From Hydrocarboniphaga daqingensis (GTDB taxonomy: Bacteria; Pseudomonadota; Gammaproteobacteria; Nevskiales; Nevskiaceae): a stretch of 64,000 nt of DNA. The notes beneath the pieces were generated by a model, which was given only the letters and a program-made list of their open reading frames with translations, ran no database searches and was not told the origin of the DNA. The first letter of the stretch is position 1, and each line of letters starts with the position of its first letter. The stretch lies in contig NZ_FQWZ01000004.1 of NCBI RefSeq assembly GCF_900129825.1, forward strand, positions 154,333-218,332, in the 5' to 3' direction. Position numbers and translations under genes: made by a program. Below are positions 26,584 through 35,770 of the stretch, piece after piece.

Positions 26584-28547
26584 GGGGTGGTTGCCGTCGG
26601 GGCGTTGTAAGCGCGCAAGTCGATCGTCGGCGCCGCGGTGCCGGCACCGCCGATCCGGTGATCGATCAGCAGCAGCGAGGCGCCTTTCAAGCCCTGCGAC
26701 AGCTGGCTCAGATACTGTTCGAGCACGAACGCCGGTCCGGCGCTGCGCGCCGCTTGTTGTTCGGCCGCAAAGCGCGTCTGCGTCGCTTGCGCGGTGGCCA
26801 GGGCTTCGCGTGCGCCGGCGCTGGCGCGGTCGACCCGCATCGCCGCTTGCAGTTGCGCTTCGTTGCTCTCTTCGGCGGCACGGCCGCGCTCGCGCGCGAT
26901 CGCCGCTTGCGACTTGATCAGCGCCGCTTGCACGCCGTGATACGCATTGGCAGCACCCGCCGGTGGATGGATCTGTTCGACCAAGGTCGCCAGCAGTTCG
27001 ACGCCGCTGTCGACGGCGTCGAGTTCGGCCTGGATGCGCGCACCCAGGTCACGCGCCAGCGCTTCGCGCCGCGTATCCAGCACATGGTCCAGCGTCAGTG
27101 ACGCAAAGTGTTCGACCAGCACGCGGCCGGCCGTGCTGCGGATCAGCGCGGGCAGGTCGTCGCTGTTGTAGGTGGCGGCCAGCGCCGACGCATCGTCGAG
27201 GCCGATCCGGTAGATCAGGCGCACGTCCATGTTCACGACTTGAAAGCTCTGACGCTCGCCGGCGAGGCTGGCGATCACCTGCGATTTCTCACTGATGTGG
27301 GCGGCGTCCCACAGCCGGTTCGCTGCGGCTGGCGCCGGGTCTTCGGCGGCACTGGTGTCGAGCTCGTCATCGTCGTTGCTGCCGACGATCGTCGCCAGCG
27401 CATGGACGCTGCCGTTCTCGACGGGGCGTCGTCGTGACAGCGGCCACGGCAGCGTCAGATGCAGGCCGGGGCCAAGTACGGCGACCGGCTGGCCGAAGCG
27501 TTCGTGGATCGCGCGGCCGTCGATCGGCACTTCGTAGACACTGCTCAGCAGCCAGCCCGCCAGCAGCACGACACCGGCCACCGGCAGCAGCGCGCGGCGC
27601 ATATAGCCGAAGGCCCAGTTGTGCCGCAGATCGATGCCCAGTCGCGTACGCAGTTCGTCGCCGATCTGGCGCAGCGGACGCGGTGGCCATTGCAGCAGCC
27701 GCGCAATCGCGGAGTCGATCGCCAGCGCCGGCTCGACGCTGCCACGGTGGTGGACCAGCAGCGATAGCAGTCGCCGCAGCAGCAATTCGGCCGTGACCAC
27801 GGCCGGCAATACGCACAACGCGGCAGCGGCGTAGGCCGAGCCGGCGGCCGGTGCGCTGCGCCAAGCCAGCAGCAAGCCCGCTCCGGGCAGCAAGCTCAGC
27901 AGCGCCAACCGCAGCATCGGCGCCAACGCGGATGCTTCCGGCGATTCGTCGAATGTTTGCTGCGCGGTCGCGCGTTCGAGTACCAGCAGCACGAAGGCCA
28001 GCAGCACGCACAGTCCGGCACCGGCCATTGCGTACCGCCCCAGTATCGGTGCCGCCAAGCGCCCGTCGAGGCTGCCCTGCAGTGTGGGCAGCAGCACGCA
28101 TGCCGCCAGCAGCAGCGCGCCGATCTGCAGGCCGGAGCGCATCGCGTTGCTGCGCGCGCAGCGCTGCGCGTTTTCTATAAGCGCTCGCCATGCAGCGCGC
28201 AGCCGCGCGCGCCAAGATCGGCCAGTTGCCGCGTCGGCCGCCGTGTCGCTTGTCGGCGTCGGCGGCGCTGGATAGAGCGCGGCGTGGCGCCATGCCGCGA
28301 CCGTGGATGCAGCATGCAAGCCCAGCGCGACGATCAGCAGCGCAGTGCCTTGCGCGGCCAGCCAGGTCCGCAGCAGCGTGTCGCTGCGCGTGCTGGCTAA
28401 CAGCGCCAGCGTCGCGGCGACGGCGATCGACATCGCTTGCCAGCGCAGCCGCTGGTGCTGACGGCCGGCGTTCTGGAAGCGGCGTTGCTCCGACAGCGTC
28501 GCAAGCGGCGGCGTGTCGTCCAGATCGATGCGCGCAAGCGTGCTCAT
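26580..28547 (-). CDS. SPFH/HflK-like protein with multi-helix N-terminal membrane domain (first of three)
   Basis: A 655-residue protein, about 1.5 times the length of HflK. Residues 1-330 hold five to seven hydrophobic segments. The HflK-like part follows the last helix: SSVYEVPIDGRAIHERFGQPVAVLGPGLHLTLPWPL, the VNMDVRLIYRIG strand, and a helical ARERGRAAEESNEAQLQAAM segment. Standard HflK has a single membrane helix, so the N-terminal domain is an accretion of unknown role. It starts 18 nt after the upstream amidase and overlaps the HflC-like gene by ATGA. Confidence 0.85.
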   Translation of the reverse strand: MSTLARIDLDDTPPLATLSEQRRFQNAGRQHQRLRWQAMSIAVAATLALLASTRSDTLLRTWLAAQGTALLIVALGLHAASTVAAWRHAALYPAPPTPTSDTAADAATGRSWRARLRAAWRALIENAQRCARSNAMRSGLQIGALLLAACVLLPTLQGSLDGRLAAPILGRYAMAGAGLCVLLAFVLLVLERATAQQTFDESPEASALAPMLRLALLSLLPGAGLLLAWRSAPAAGSAYAAAALCVLPAVVTAELLLRRLLSLLVHHRGSVEPALAIDSAIARLLQWPPRPLRQIGDELRTRLGIDLRHNWAFGYMRRALLPVAGVVLLAGWLLSSVYEVPIDGRAIHERFGQPVAVLGPGLHLTLPWPLSRRRPVENGSVHALATIVGSNDDDELDTSAAEDPAPAAANRLWDAAHISEKSQVIASLAGERQSFQVVNMDVRLIYRIGLDDASALAATYNSDDLPALIRSTAGRVLVEHFASLTLDHVLDTRREALARDLGARIQAELDAVDSGVELLATLVEQIHPPAGAANAYHGVQAALIKSQAAIARERGRAAEESNEAQLQAAMRVDRASAGAREALATAQATQTRFAAEQQAARSAGPAFVLEQYLSQLSQGLKGASLLLIDHRIGGAGTAAPTIDLRAYNAPTATTP

Positions 28548-28565
28548 CGGCAGCGACGGCGCAGC

Positions 28566-30611
28566 CTAGGGCTCGTCCTTCAGCGGACCGAACGCGCTGG
28601 GCGGCTTGCGCCCCTGGTTCACCGCTTCGAACGCGGCGGCGATCTTGATCAGCAACGGCTCGTCGAACGGCCGTGCCGCAAAGTCGATACCGACCGGCAG
28701 CACCGCTTTGACCGGGCCGATGAGCCGCGTGTGGTCGTCGCCGGGCAGCCGGCTTTCCCCGCCGCCACCCCCACCGCTACGGCCCCAGGCGGACTCGGGC
28801 GTCTTCGGCGCGCTAGGGTCGCGGATCAAATCCCAGGTTTCGGTCGTGAAGCCGGCCGGCACCGTGATCACCGGAAAGCCCTGCGCGCCCATGAACGTCC
28901 ACACGCCACCGCTGCTGCGTCCATTGACCGGCGGTCCGCCCGGCGCGCCGAGTTTGGTCGGCGGCAGATTGCTGGTCGGATAGACCAGCGCATCGAGTCG
29001 CTGCTCGGCCATGCATTGCAGGATCACCTGCTGCACCGAGAAGCGCAGCAGCAAGCGTTCGCCCATGTTCAGTTCGGTCGCTTTCTCGACGTTTTCGCGG
29101 CCTTTACGCCGATCAGGGAACGTCGGGTCTTCGTGGAAGCGCGCGTGAGTGATCAAGTCGGCGTTGGTTTTGATCTTCGCGTCGCCGCGCTGGCGCAGGT
29201 ACAAGTCGATGAAGTACTTGCTCTGACCATCGCCGGTGGCGCTGCCGAATTCGCGCAGCGTCAGCTCCTGCGGCACTTGCGACGGGTCCATCGCCATGTC
29301 GATCAGCTTGGCCGTGTGGTCGGACGTCGGCTTGCCGTGCTCGTCGACCGGGAAGCGGTCGGCGAAGCGCTTGGTGAACAGCTTGTTGCTGTCTTGCGGC
29401 GCGTAGCGGCGGATGCAGGCGCCGAGCAGATCGCCTTCGACGCCTGGGTCGACGATCGTCGCGCCCAGACCTTTGAGCTTGCCGATGCCCTGGTCGACGA
29501 TATCGATGGTCTGTTCGTCGGCTTTCGTGAACAGTCGCTTGTTCATGTACTCGCGCAGCACGCCGATGCGGATGCCGTCGAGACGTTGCGGCGTGGCGTA
29601 ATGCAGATAGGGCTCGCGCGGCATGCGGCCGATGCTGAACGCGGTCAGTTCGTCCTTGGGGTCGTAGCCGGCGATCACGTCGAGCACGCGCGCCGCATCG
29701 GCGACCGTGCGGCAGATCGGCCCGACGCGGGTGTTGATGCCGATCTGCACCATGCCCTTGCGGCTGACCAGTTCTTCGGTGCCGGCGATGCCGACCGCGC
29801 TGGCGGCGCTGGCCGGGCCGCGGATCGACGAGCCGGATTCTTCGGCGATCGCGCACATCACCAGATTGGCGCCGACCGCGCTGCCAGAGCCGGAACTGCT
29901 GCCGCGCGGGCTGCGCTCGGTATCGTACGGATTGCAGAACGTGCCGCCGTAGGAGCTGCGCGGAATGCCCGACGCGTACTCGCCCAGATTGGACTTGGCG
30001 ATGATGATCGCGCCGGCAGCGCGCAGGCGCTCGACATGCGTGGAATCCTCGGGCGGACGATCGTTGGCATAGGCCACGTCGGCGCCGCTGGTGGTGCGCA
30101 TGTCGAAGGTGTCGTACTGGTCCTTGATTGCCATCACCACGCCGTGCAGCGGCCCGACCAGCTTGCCGGTGCGCGCGAACGCGGCGTCTTGCGCGGCCGC
30201 CACTTCGAGCGCGTCGGGCATGTTTGGATTGGCGTCGACTGCGTCGGTCAGGCTGCGCGCCTTGCGCTCGTCGAAGCCCCATTGCTTGAGCGCCTTGGGC
30301 CGCAGATTCAGCGTCACCAGCGCATTGATCTGGCCGGCATCGGCGATCGTCGTGATCGGCCCGAGGATGCCCTTGGGCTGGCTGACGCAAGTGCCGTTGT
30401 AGGCCTTGATGCGCTTCAGATACAGCTCCACCAGCCGCGTCGACGTGATCTGCTTGTTCAGGATCGCCTGCTGCACCTGCGGGATCGTGGCTTCTTCCAA
30501 GTGGAACGCGGCCTGCGCCGGCGCGCTGGCGGCGAGCGACGACAAGCCGAGTGCCAGGCTCAGCGCTGCGCTCAGGCTCAGCGGTCTTAGGGTCGTGATG
30601 CGTGGGCTCAT
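28566..30611 (-). CDS. Exported amidase-signature amidase heading the SPFH unit
   Basis: A 681-residue amidase. The signal peptide covers residues 1-35 (hydrophobic LSLSAALSLALGLSSLAASA, ending APAQA). Triad: Lys163 (VVMAIKDQ), cis-Ser238 (RGSSSGSG) and Ser262 (EESGSSIRGPA). There is a Gly-rich linker (GRSGGGGGGES) near residues 618-628. It resembles the Cys-rich amidase at 20224 in NPYDTER and NLVMC blocks. ATG 30611 is chosen because GGA lies 8 nt upstream and the signal starts there; ATG 30620 is an alternative. It is 18 nt upstream of the first SPFH gene and divergent from the PQQ-type dehydrogenase gene, with about 230 nt between them. Confidence 0.9.
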   Translation of the reverse strand: MSPRITTLRPLSLSAALSLALGLSSLAASAPAQAAFHLEEATIPQVQQAILNKQITSTRLVELYLKRIKAYNGTCVSQPKGILGPITTIADAGQINALVTLNLRPKALKQWGFDERKARSLTDAVDANPNMPDALEVAAAQDAAFARTGKLVGPLHGVVMAIKDQYDTFDMRTTSGADVAYANDRPPEDSTHVERLRAAGAIIIAKSNLGEYASGIPRSSYGGTFCNPYDTERSPRGSSSGSGSAVGANLVMCAIAEESGSSIRGPASAASAVGIAGTEELVSRKGMVQIGINTRVGPICRTVADAARVLDVIAGYDPKDELTAFSIGRMPREPYLHYATPQRLDGIRIGVLREYMNKRLFTKADEQTIDIVDQGIGKLKGLGATIVDPGVEGDLLGACIRRYAPQDSNKLFTKRFADRFPVDEHGKPTSDHTAKLIDMAMDPSQVPQELTLREFGSATGDGQSKYFIDLYLRQRGDAKIKTNADLITHARFHEDPTFPDRRKGRENVEKATELNMGERLLLRFSVQQVILQCMAEQRLDALVYPTSNLPPTKLGAPGGPPVNGRSSGGVWTFMGAQGFPVITVPAGFTTETWDLIRDPSAPKTPESAWGRSGGGGGGESRLPGDDHTRLIGPVKAVLPVGIDFAARPFDEPLLIKIAAAFEAVNQGRKPPSAFGPLKDEP

Positions 30612-30844
30612 GCGGGTCATCCAGAGACGCGTGCGGGGCAGGGAACAGCGGTGCTTGCAGTCGAGTGGCGTCAGCCGCAGGCGGTTGAGGCATCCTCGGC
30701 GGGCCATGTGCTCGTATGGCACCTGACTTGAAGACGGCGGGCGGCGCCCTGGCCCCTACCCAACGCCGTCGCTGCGGCGCCAGCGGCGTTCAGCGGCGCT
30801 GTGCGCAGAATGCGAACCCTTTTGATTCGATGCGGAGACCCACG

Positions 30845-32194
30845 ATGATCCAGACCTTGCATCGCCGGCTGCCGGCGCTGATCGCGAGCAGCGGCTTGAC
30901 GCTGTTGTTGCTCGGCTGCGGTGGCGCCGCGCGACTGACCGAAGATGCCGGCATCGGCCCGAGCCCGCAGTTGCCGCCGCCGCAGGCTTCACTGCTGCCG
31001 ACCGTGCACATCGCCAAGGCGATCGGCTGGCCAGCCGGCGCCAAGCCGCAGCCCGGTCCGGGTTTGAGCGTCGCGGCCTTTGCCGATGGCTTGGACCATC
31101 CACGCTGGTTGTACCGGCTGCCCGATGGCGGCGTGCTGGTGGCCGAAACCAACTCACCGTCCAGGCCCGACGACGACGCCGGCATCAAGGGCAAGGTGGC
31201 CAAGCTGGTGATGAAGCGTGCCGGTGCCGGCGTGCCCAGTGCCAATCGGATCACGCTGCTGCGCGACACCGACGGCGACGGTGTCGCCGACCAGCGCAGC
31301 GTCTATCTGCAAGGCCTGAATTCACCGCTGGGCATGGCGCTGGTCGGCAACGAATTGTTCGTCGCTAACACCGATGCTGTGGTCGCGTTTCCGTACGTGC
31401 CGGGCGCCACGCAGATCAGCGCCGCGCCGCGCAAGCTGGTCGATCTGCCGGCCGGCACGCGCAACTACCACTGGACCAAGAACCTGATCGCCAGCGCCGA
31501 TGGCCGCAAGCTGTATGTCGCGGTTGGCTCCAACAGCAACGTCGCCGAAAACGGCCTCGAAGCCGAACGCGGGCGCGCCGCGATCTGGGAAGTGGACATT
31601 GCCAGCGGCGCGCATCGGATCTACGCCAGCGGATTGCGCAACCCGGTTGGCATGGCCTGGGAACCGGACAGCGGCGCGCTGTGGACCTCGGTCAACGAGC
31701 GCGACGAGATCGGCAGCGATCTGGTGCCCGACTACATGACGTCGGTCAAAGACGGCGGCTTCTACGGCTGGCCGTACAGCTACTACGGCCAGAACATCGA
31801 CGAGCGCGTGCAACCGCCGCAGGGCGACCGCATTGCGCGCGCACTGGTGCCCGACTACGCGCTGGGCCCGCACACGGCCTCGCTGGGTTTGGCCGCTGCA
31901 CGAGGTAACGCGCTGCCGTCGGTGTACGCCAACGGCATGTTCGTCGGCCAGCATGGCTCGTGGAACCGCAAGCCGCGCAGCGGCTACAAGGTGATCTTCG
32001 TTCCGTTTGCCGGCGGTATGCCGGTCGGCAAGCCGGTCGAAGTGCTGACCGGCTTTGTCAGCGCCGACGGTGAAGCCTACGGCCGGCCGGTTGGTGTCGC
32101 GCTCGATGCCAGTGGTGCCTTGCTGGTGGCCGATGATGTCGGCAATACGGTTTGGCGCGTGACCGCCGCTAGAGCGGTGGCGGGAATACGTTAA
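30845..32194 (+). CDS. PQQ-dependent sugar dehydrogenase family lipoprotein (sorbosone dehydrogenase-like)
   Basis: A 449-residue beta-propeller protein of the soluble glucose/sorbosone dehydrogenase type, expected to oxidise a sugar or alcohol with PQQ in the periplasm. The N-terminus has a lipobox LLLGC with Cys25. Family blocks: [66 protein letters not shown] and GQHGSWNR. Many family members have lost PQQ use, so enzyme activity is not certain. ATG 30845 has GGAG 7 nt upstream. The 48-codon membrane protein gene follows after 49 nt. Confidence 0.88.
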   Translation: MIQTLHRRLPALIASSGLTLLLLGCGGAARLTEDAGIGPSPQLPPPQASLLPTVHIAKAIGWPAGAKPQPGPGLSVAAFADGLDHPRWLYRLPDGGVLVAETNSPSRPDDDAGIKGKVAKLVMKRAGAGVPSANRITLLRDTDGDGVADQRSVYLQGLNSPLGMALVGNELFVANTDAVVAFPYVPGATQISAAPRKLVDLPAGTRNYHWTKNLIASADGRKLYVAVGSNSNVAENGLEAERGRAAIWEVDIASGAHRIYASGLRNPVGMAWEPDSGALWTSVNERDEIGSDLVPDYMTSVKDGGFYGWPYSYYGQNIDERVQPPQGDRIARALVPDYALGPHTASLGLAAARGNALPSVYANGMFVGQHGSWNRKPRSGYKVIFVPFAGGMPVGKPVEVLTGFVSADGEAYGRPVGVALDASGALLVADDVGNTVWRVTAARAVAGIR

Positions 32195-32243
32195 GCTTTC
32201 GAGCGATTCACCCCCTCGACCGCGTACACATCAAAGGAAGATC

Positions 32244-32390
32244 ATGTCGTCGAACTCATCCCAACCCAGCGTGCCCTGGGCCCTGATCGCCGCCCTGCTG
32301 GTCGGCTTCATCGCCGGCTACGCCGTCAACGACTGGCGTCACTCCAAGGATCAGCGCAGCTTCTCGATCCGGCTGCCGGACCGCGACTAG
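32244..32390 (+). CDS. Small membrane protein, 48 residues
   Basis: The open frame begins ATG at 32244 after a strong AAGGAAG ribosome site and encodes one hydrophobic helix (PWALIAALLVGFIAGYAV, residues 11-28) with a short N-terminal Ser/Asn tail and a charged C-terminus (NDWRHSKDQRSFSIRLPDRD). It follows the PQQ-type dehydrogenase gene by 49 nt and precedes a terminator, so the two probably form an operon. I do not recognise a family. It is not just a chance frame: good ribosome site, membrane helix and terminator placement agree. Confidence 0.7.
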   Translation: MSSNSSQPSVPWALIAALLVGFIAGYAVNDWRHSKDQRSFSIRLPDRD

Positions 32391-32398
32391 GCGCTCGA

Positions 32399-32428
32399 TC
32401 GTCGTCGGCAATGGACGGCCGACGACGA
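32399..32428. repeat. 11-bp inverted repeat after the small membrane protein gene
   Basis: TCGTCGTCGGC pairs perfectly with GCCGACGACGA across an 8-nt loop, 8 nt after the stop codon. There is no T-run. It may stabilise the mRNA end or pause polymerase ahead of the terminator at 32501. Confidence 0.5.
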
Positions 32429-32500
32429 CGTGGCGAAGGCTGGCCTGACCGACTGCGCGTTCGAGTGCAACCAACGTGCAGCGATCGGGCCGATTCAACA

Positions 32501-32529
32501 AAAAGCCGCTGCTTTCGAAGCGGCTTTTT
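32501..32529 (+). terminator. Intrinsic terminator of the dehydrogenase/small-protein unit
   Basis: AAAAGCCGCT pairs with AGCGGCTTTT around an 8-nt loop and ends in five T residues on the plus strand; A residues on the left arm give some activity on the other strand too. Confidence 0.9.
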
Positions 32530-32665
32530 GTATCGGCAAGCCGCATGGCGCTGATCGGCGCGCGCCACCTGCGCGCTGCGCATGCTCAGGCCTTCACGCC
32601 TGATTCAGTGCGCCGACAAAACACTGCGGGCTGACCTGACGCTGGCGGACGGATCCGCCTCTCCC

Positions 32666-33610
32666 ATGGACAAGGCGCAATGGCGGCAGCGCGGCAAATG
32701 GCTGCTGTCGGTGGTGTTTCTGCTGGCGGTGATCTGGATCGTCATCGATCGCGGCCGCGAACTGGACTGGCAGGAAATCGGCGAGGCCTTGCGTGCCTAC
32801 CGCTTCGGCACGATCGCCTCGTCGCTGGCGTTGGCCTTGCTGGCGTACTGGGCGTGCAGCGCCTACGACCTGCTGTCGCGTCACTACGTGCGCCACGACA
32901 TTCCAACGCCGACGGTGCTGGCGATCGCGTTCGTCAGCTATGCGGTCAACTTGAATGTCGGCGCCTTGCTCGGCGGCTTGGGGTTTCGCTACCGGCTCTA
33001 TTCGCGCTACGGACTGCCGACCGCGCAGACCACGCAGATCATCGGCTTGTCGGTGTTGACCAACTGGGCTGGCTTCATCCTGCTGGCCGGGTTGGTGCTG
33101 CTGATCGCGCCGCCGCCGCTGCAGGCGTCCTGGCATCTGGGGCGCGCTGCCTTGCAGGGCGCCGGCGTGCTGGCGCTGGGTGTGGTCGCGGCGTATCTGG
33201 TGTTTTGCGCCGCGTTTCACGGCCGTCGTCGCCGCTGGCGCGGCGTCGATCTTCAATGCCCGTCGCTGCCGTTTGCGGGCCTGCAACTGGCCTTGTCCAG
33301 CGTAACCTGGCTGGCCGCATCGGCGTCGGTGTTCCTGCTGTTGCCGTCGTCGGTGCCGTTCGCAGCCGCGATGGTCGCGTTCATGGCCAGCGGCCTGGGC
33401 GGCTTGATCGTGCGGCTGCCGGCCGGCATCGGCGTGCTCGAAGGTACGTTCATCGCGCTGCTCGGCGGCAGCGTCGGCCACGGCCGGCTGATGGCGGCGC
33501 TGCTGGCGTTTCGCGCGGTGTACTACATCATCCCGCTGGTGGCGGCGCTGTTGCTGCATCTGGCGCTGGAGATGCGCGCGCGTCGTCACGGGCTGGCCGC
33601 CACGTCGTAG
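32666..33610 (+). CDS. YbhN/UPF0104-like polytopic membrane protein
   Basis: A 314-residue protein with about eight hydrophobic helices. Blocks FVSYAVNLNVGALLGGLGFRYRLYSRYG and IVRLPAGIGVLEGTFIALLGG are characteristic of the lysylphosphatidylglycerol-synthase transmembrane/UPF0104 family; this member lacks a catalytic C-terminal domain. Related YbhN proteins are proposed to move lipids between membranes. ATG 32666 is chosen as the methionine just before the charged KAQWRQRGKW segment and first helix. It lies after the terminator at 32501, so it likely has its own promoter. Confidence 0.85.
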   Translation: MDKAQWRQRGKWLLSVVFLLAVIWIVIDRGRELDWQEIGEALRAYRFGTIASSLALALLAYWACSAYDLLSRHYVRHDIPTPTVLAIAFVSYAVNLNVGALLGGLGFRYRLYSRYGLPTAQTTQIIGLSVLTNWAGFILLAGLVLLIAPPPLQASWHLGRAALQGAGVLALGVVAAYLVFCAAFHGRRRRWRGVDLQCPSLPFAGLQLALSSVTWLAASASVFLLLPSSVPFAAAMVAFMASGLGGLIVRLPAGIGVLEGTFIALLGGSVGHGRLMAALLAFRAVYYIIPLVAALLLHLALEMRARRHGLAATS

Positions 33611-33754
33611 TCGGCACGGCTACGGCCGGCGTTCACGATCGATTCACCACGGCTCAACAGACTGCCGGCACACTGATCAAGCCGCTCCGGCCCCGCTCCT
33701 TGCTAGGGCCACGGGGCGCGTCGTCTTGCCCCCTTTCATGACCCAAGGATGCCC

Positions 33755-34759
33755 ATGGCCACCGAAACCCCGACTGCCGCTGCCGCTCCCGCCCACAAGC
33801 CGCCGGTGATCGGCCTGGCGCTCGGCAGCGGGTCGGCGCGCGGCTGGGCGCATCTGGGCGTGATCGAGGGCCTGGAAGAGATCGGCGTGCAGCCGCAAGT
33901 GGTCGCCGGCACGTCGATTGGCGCGCTGGTCGGCGCGGTCTACGTGTCGGGGCAGCTGGCCGAGTTCAGCGAATGGGTGCAGAAGCTCAGCTCGCGCGAC
34001 GTGTTCAACCTGCTCGACTTCACGCTGTCGGGCGGCATGGTCAAGGGCCAGAAGCTGTTCGGGTTCTTCGAGGAGGTGCACAAGAACCCGCTGATTGAAT
34101 CGCTGGACCGGCGCTATTGCAGTGTCGCCACCGACATGAAGTCCGGCCGCGAAATCTGGATCACCAAGGGGCCGATCCTGCCGGCCGCGCGCGCATCCTG
34201 CGCGATACCGGGCATCTTCTCGCCGGTGAAGTTCGAGGATCGCTGGATGCTCGACGGCGGCTTGGTCAACCCGGTGCCAGTGTCGGCGGCGCGCGCACTC
34301 GGCGCCGACATCGTGATCGCGGTCAATCTGAATGCGCAGCTGGTCGGCGCGCATGTGTCGCGCGCGGCGCAGGTCGAATCCGACATCGCCGAGCCGGTGC
34401 CCAAGGTCGAGCGCAGTTTCTGGCAGCGCGCTGGCGAGTACTTCACCAGCAGCACCAGCGACAGCCCAAGCTTCTTCGATGTCGTCGCCAGCAGCGTCAA
34501 CATCATGCAGGACCGGATCACGCGCAGCCGCATGGCCGGTGATCCGCCCGAAGTGACGCTGGTGCCGATGCTCGAAGACTTTGCGCTGATGGACTTTCAC
34601 CGCGCGCGCGAAGCGATCCGCGAAGGGCGCCGCCTGGTCGAGGCCAATGCCGATGCGATTCGCGCCTGGGCCGGCATCAGTTCGCCGGCCGTGCGGCCTC
34701 CAGCCAACACCGGTGCGGCGCCCGACGGCGTCGCACCCGCCGCTGCTCAGTCCAAGTAG
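33755..34759 (+). CDS. Patatin-like phospholipase (RssA/NTE type)
   Basis: A 334-residue predicted lipid acyl hydrolase with a Ser-Asp dyad. The oxyanion loop GSGSARGWAHLG (24-35), nucleophile motif GTSIG (Ser54) and DGG motif (Asp167, LDGGLVNPVP) are all present. There is no signal peptide; an Ala/Pro-rich N-terminus of about 16 residues precedes the fold. ATG 33755 is preferred over 33749 because AAGG then sits 6 nt upstream. The last 13 nt overlap the convergent SDR gene. Confidence 0.92.
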   Translation: MATETPTAAAAPAHKPPVIGLALGSGSARGWAHLGVIEGLEEIGVQPQVVAGTSIGALVGAVYVSGQLAEFSEWVQKLSSRDVFNLLDFTLSGGMVKGQKLFGFFEEVHKNPLIESLDRRYCSVATDMKSGREIWITKGPILPAARASCAIPGIFSPVKFEDRWMLDGGLVNPVPVSAARALGADIVIAVNLNAQLVGAHVSRAAQVESDIAEPVPKVERSFWQRAGEYFTSSTSDSPSFFDVVASSVNIMQDRITRSRMAGDPPEVTLVPMLEDFALMDFHRAREAIREGRRLVEANADAIRAWAGISSPAVRPPANTGAAPDGVAPAAAQSK

Positions 34760-35655
34760 CGGCAGCCGGTGATCCGCTCGGACTCGGCCCACAGCCGCGC
34801 CGCCAAGGCCGCGTCACGCGCTTCGGGCCGCATCTGCGCCGGCTTGGGCGCGCCACGCAGTTCCTTGTAGCCGCCGGGTCCGATGTAGTCGCCGCCGCGC
34901 ACGCTGGGCGCCGTGGCCGCGTACAGCGCCGGCAGCGCGCCGTCGCCGGCCGGCTGCGCAAACAGCCGCGTCGCCAATCGCAGCCAAAAGCCGCCAGTGT
35001 CCGGATTGGTATTGCTGTAGCCCGGATGTGCCGTGGCGGCGATCACCGGTGAGCCGGCGCGTTGCAACCTGCGGTTCAACTCGTTGGTGAACAGCAGCGC
35101 CGCCAGCTTGCTCGACCCGTAGGCTTCCATCGGCTTGTAGGCGCGACGCTGGAACAGCGGATCGTCGAGGTTCAAGCCGGGCGTCAGCTTGTGCGCGAGG
35201 CTGGCCATGCCGATCACGCGCGCGGCGGGCGCCGCTTGCAGCGACGGCAGCAGCAGGCCGGTCAACAGAAACGGCGCGTAGTGGTTGATGCCGATATGCC
35301 GTTCCAGCCCGTCCTGCGTCGTCGCCAGCGGCACCAGGATCGCAGCGCCGTTGTGGATCAGCAGATCGATGCGCGGATAGCGCGCGGCGATCGCCGCCCC
35401 GGCGCGTCGCACCGAATCCAGCGAGTCCAGGTCGATCGGAATCGACACATCAAGCTGCGCTTGCGGATGCCGCGCGGTGATCGCAGCGGCCGCGTCGCGC
35501 GCCCGCTGCGCATCGCGACAGGCCATAACGACCGTCGCGCCGCTGGCGGCCAGCGCCTCGCTGATCTGAAACCCGAGGCCGCGATTGGCGCCGGTGACGA
35601 CGGCAATACGGCCGTGCTGAGACGGCAGGTCCGCCAGGGTCCAGGTCGCTGCCAT
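34747..35655 (-). CDS. Short-chain dehydrogenase/reductase (retinol dehydrogenase/WWOX-like)
   Basis: A 302-residue NAD(P)-dependent oxidoreductase. Rossmann motif TGANRGLG (21-28), substrate-site Ser in IGMASLAHK, and the YGSSK catalytic Tyr-Lys are present; HNGA stands for the usual NAG region. The substrate cannot be read. ATG 35655 follows GAGG. A GST gene lies 115 nt upstream on the same strand. Confidence 0.88.
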   Translation of the reverse strand: MAATWTLADLPSQHGRIAVVTGANRGLGFQISEALAASGATVVMACRDAQRARDAAAAITARHPQAQLDVSIPIDLDSLDSVRRAGAAIAARYPRIDLLIHNGAAILVPLATTQDGLERHIGINHYAPFLLTGLLLPSLQAAPAARVIGMASLAHKLTPGLNLDDPLFQRRAYKPMEAYGSSKLAALLFTNELNRRLQRAGSPVIAATAHPGYSNTNPDTGGFWLRLATRLFAQPAGDGALPALYAATAPSVRGGDYIGPGGYKELRGAPKPAQMRPEARDAALAARLWAESERITGCRYLD

Positions 35656-35770
35656 CTTCCTCACCACCGGGTTGGATCGAGTGGCGAGACTAGTCGTCGC
35701 GTGGCGGCGGCTCATCGACCGAACGAACGAGACGCGCGCCGCGCGGGCCGGCCGAGTCGGCGAGGGGCTT

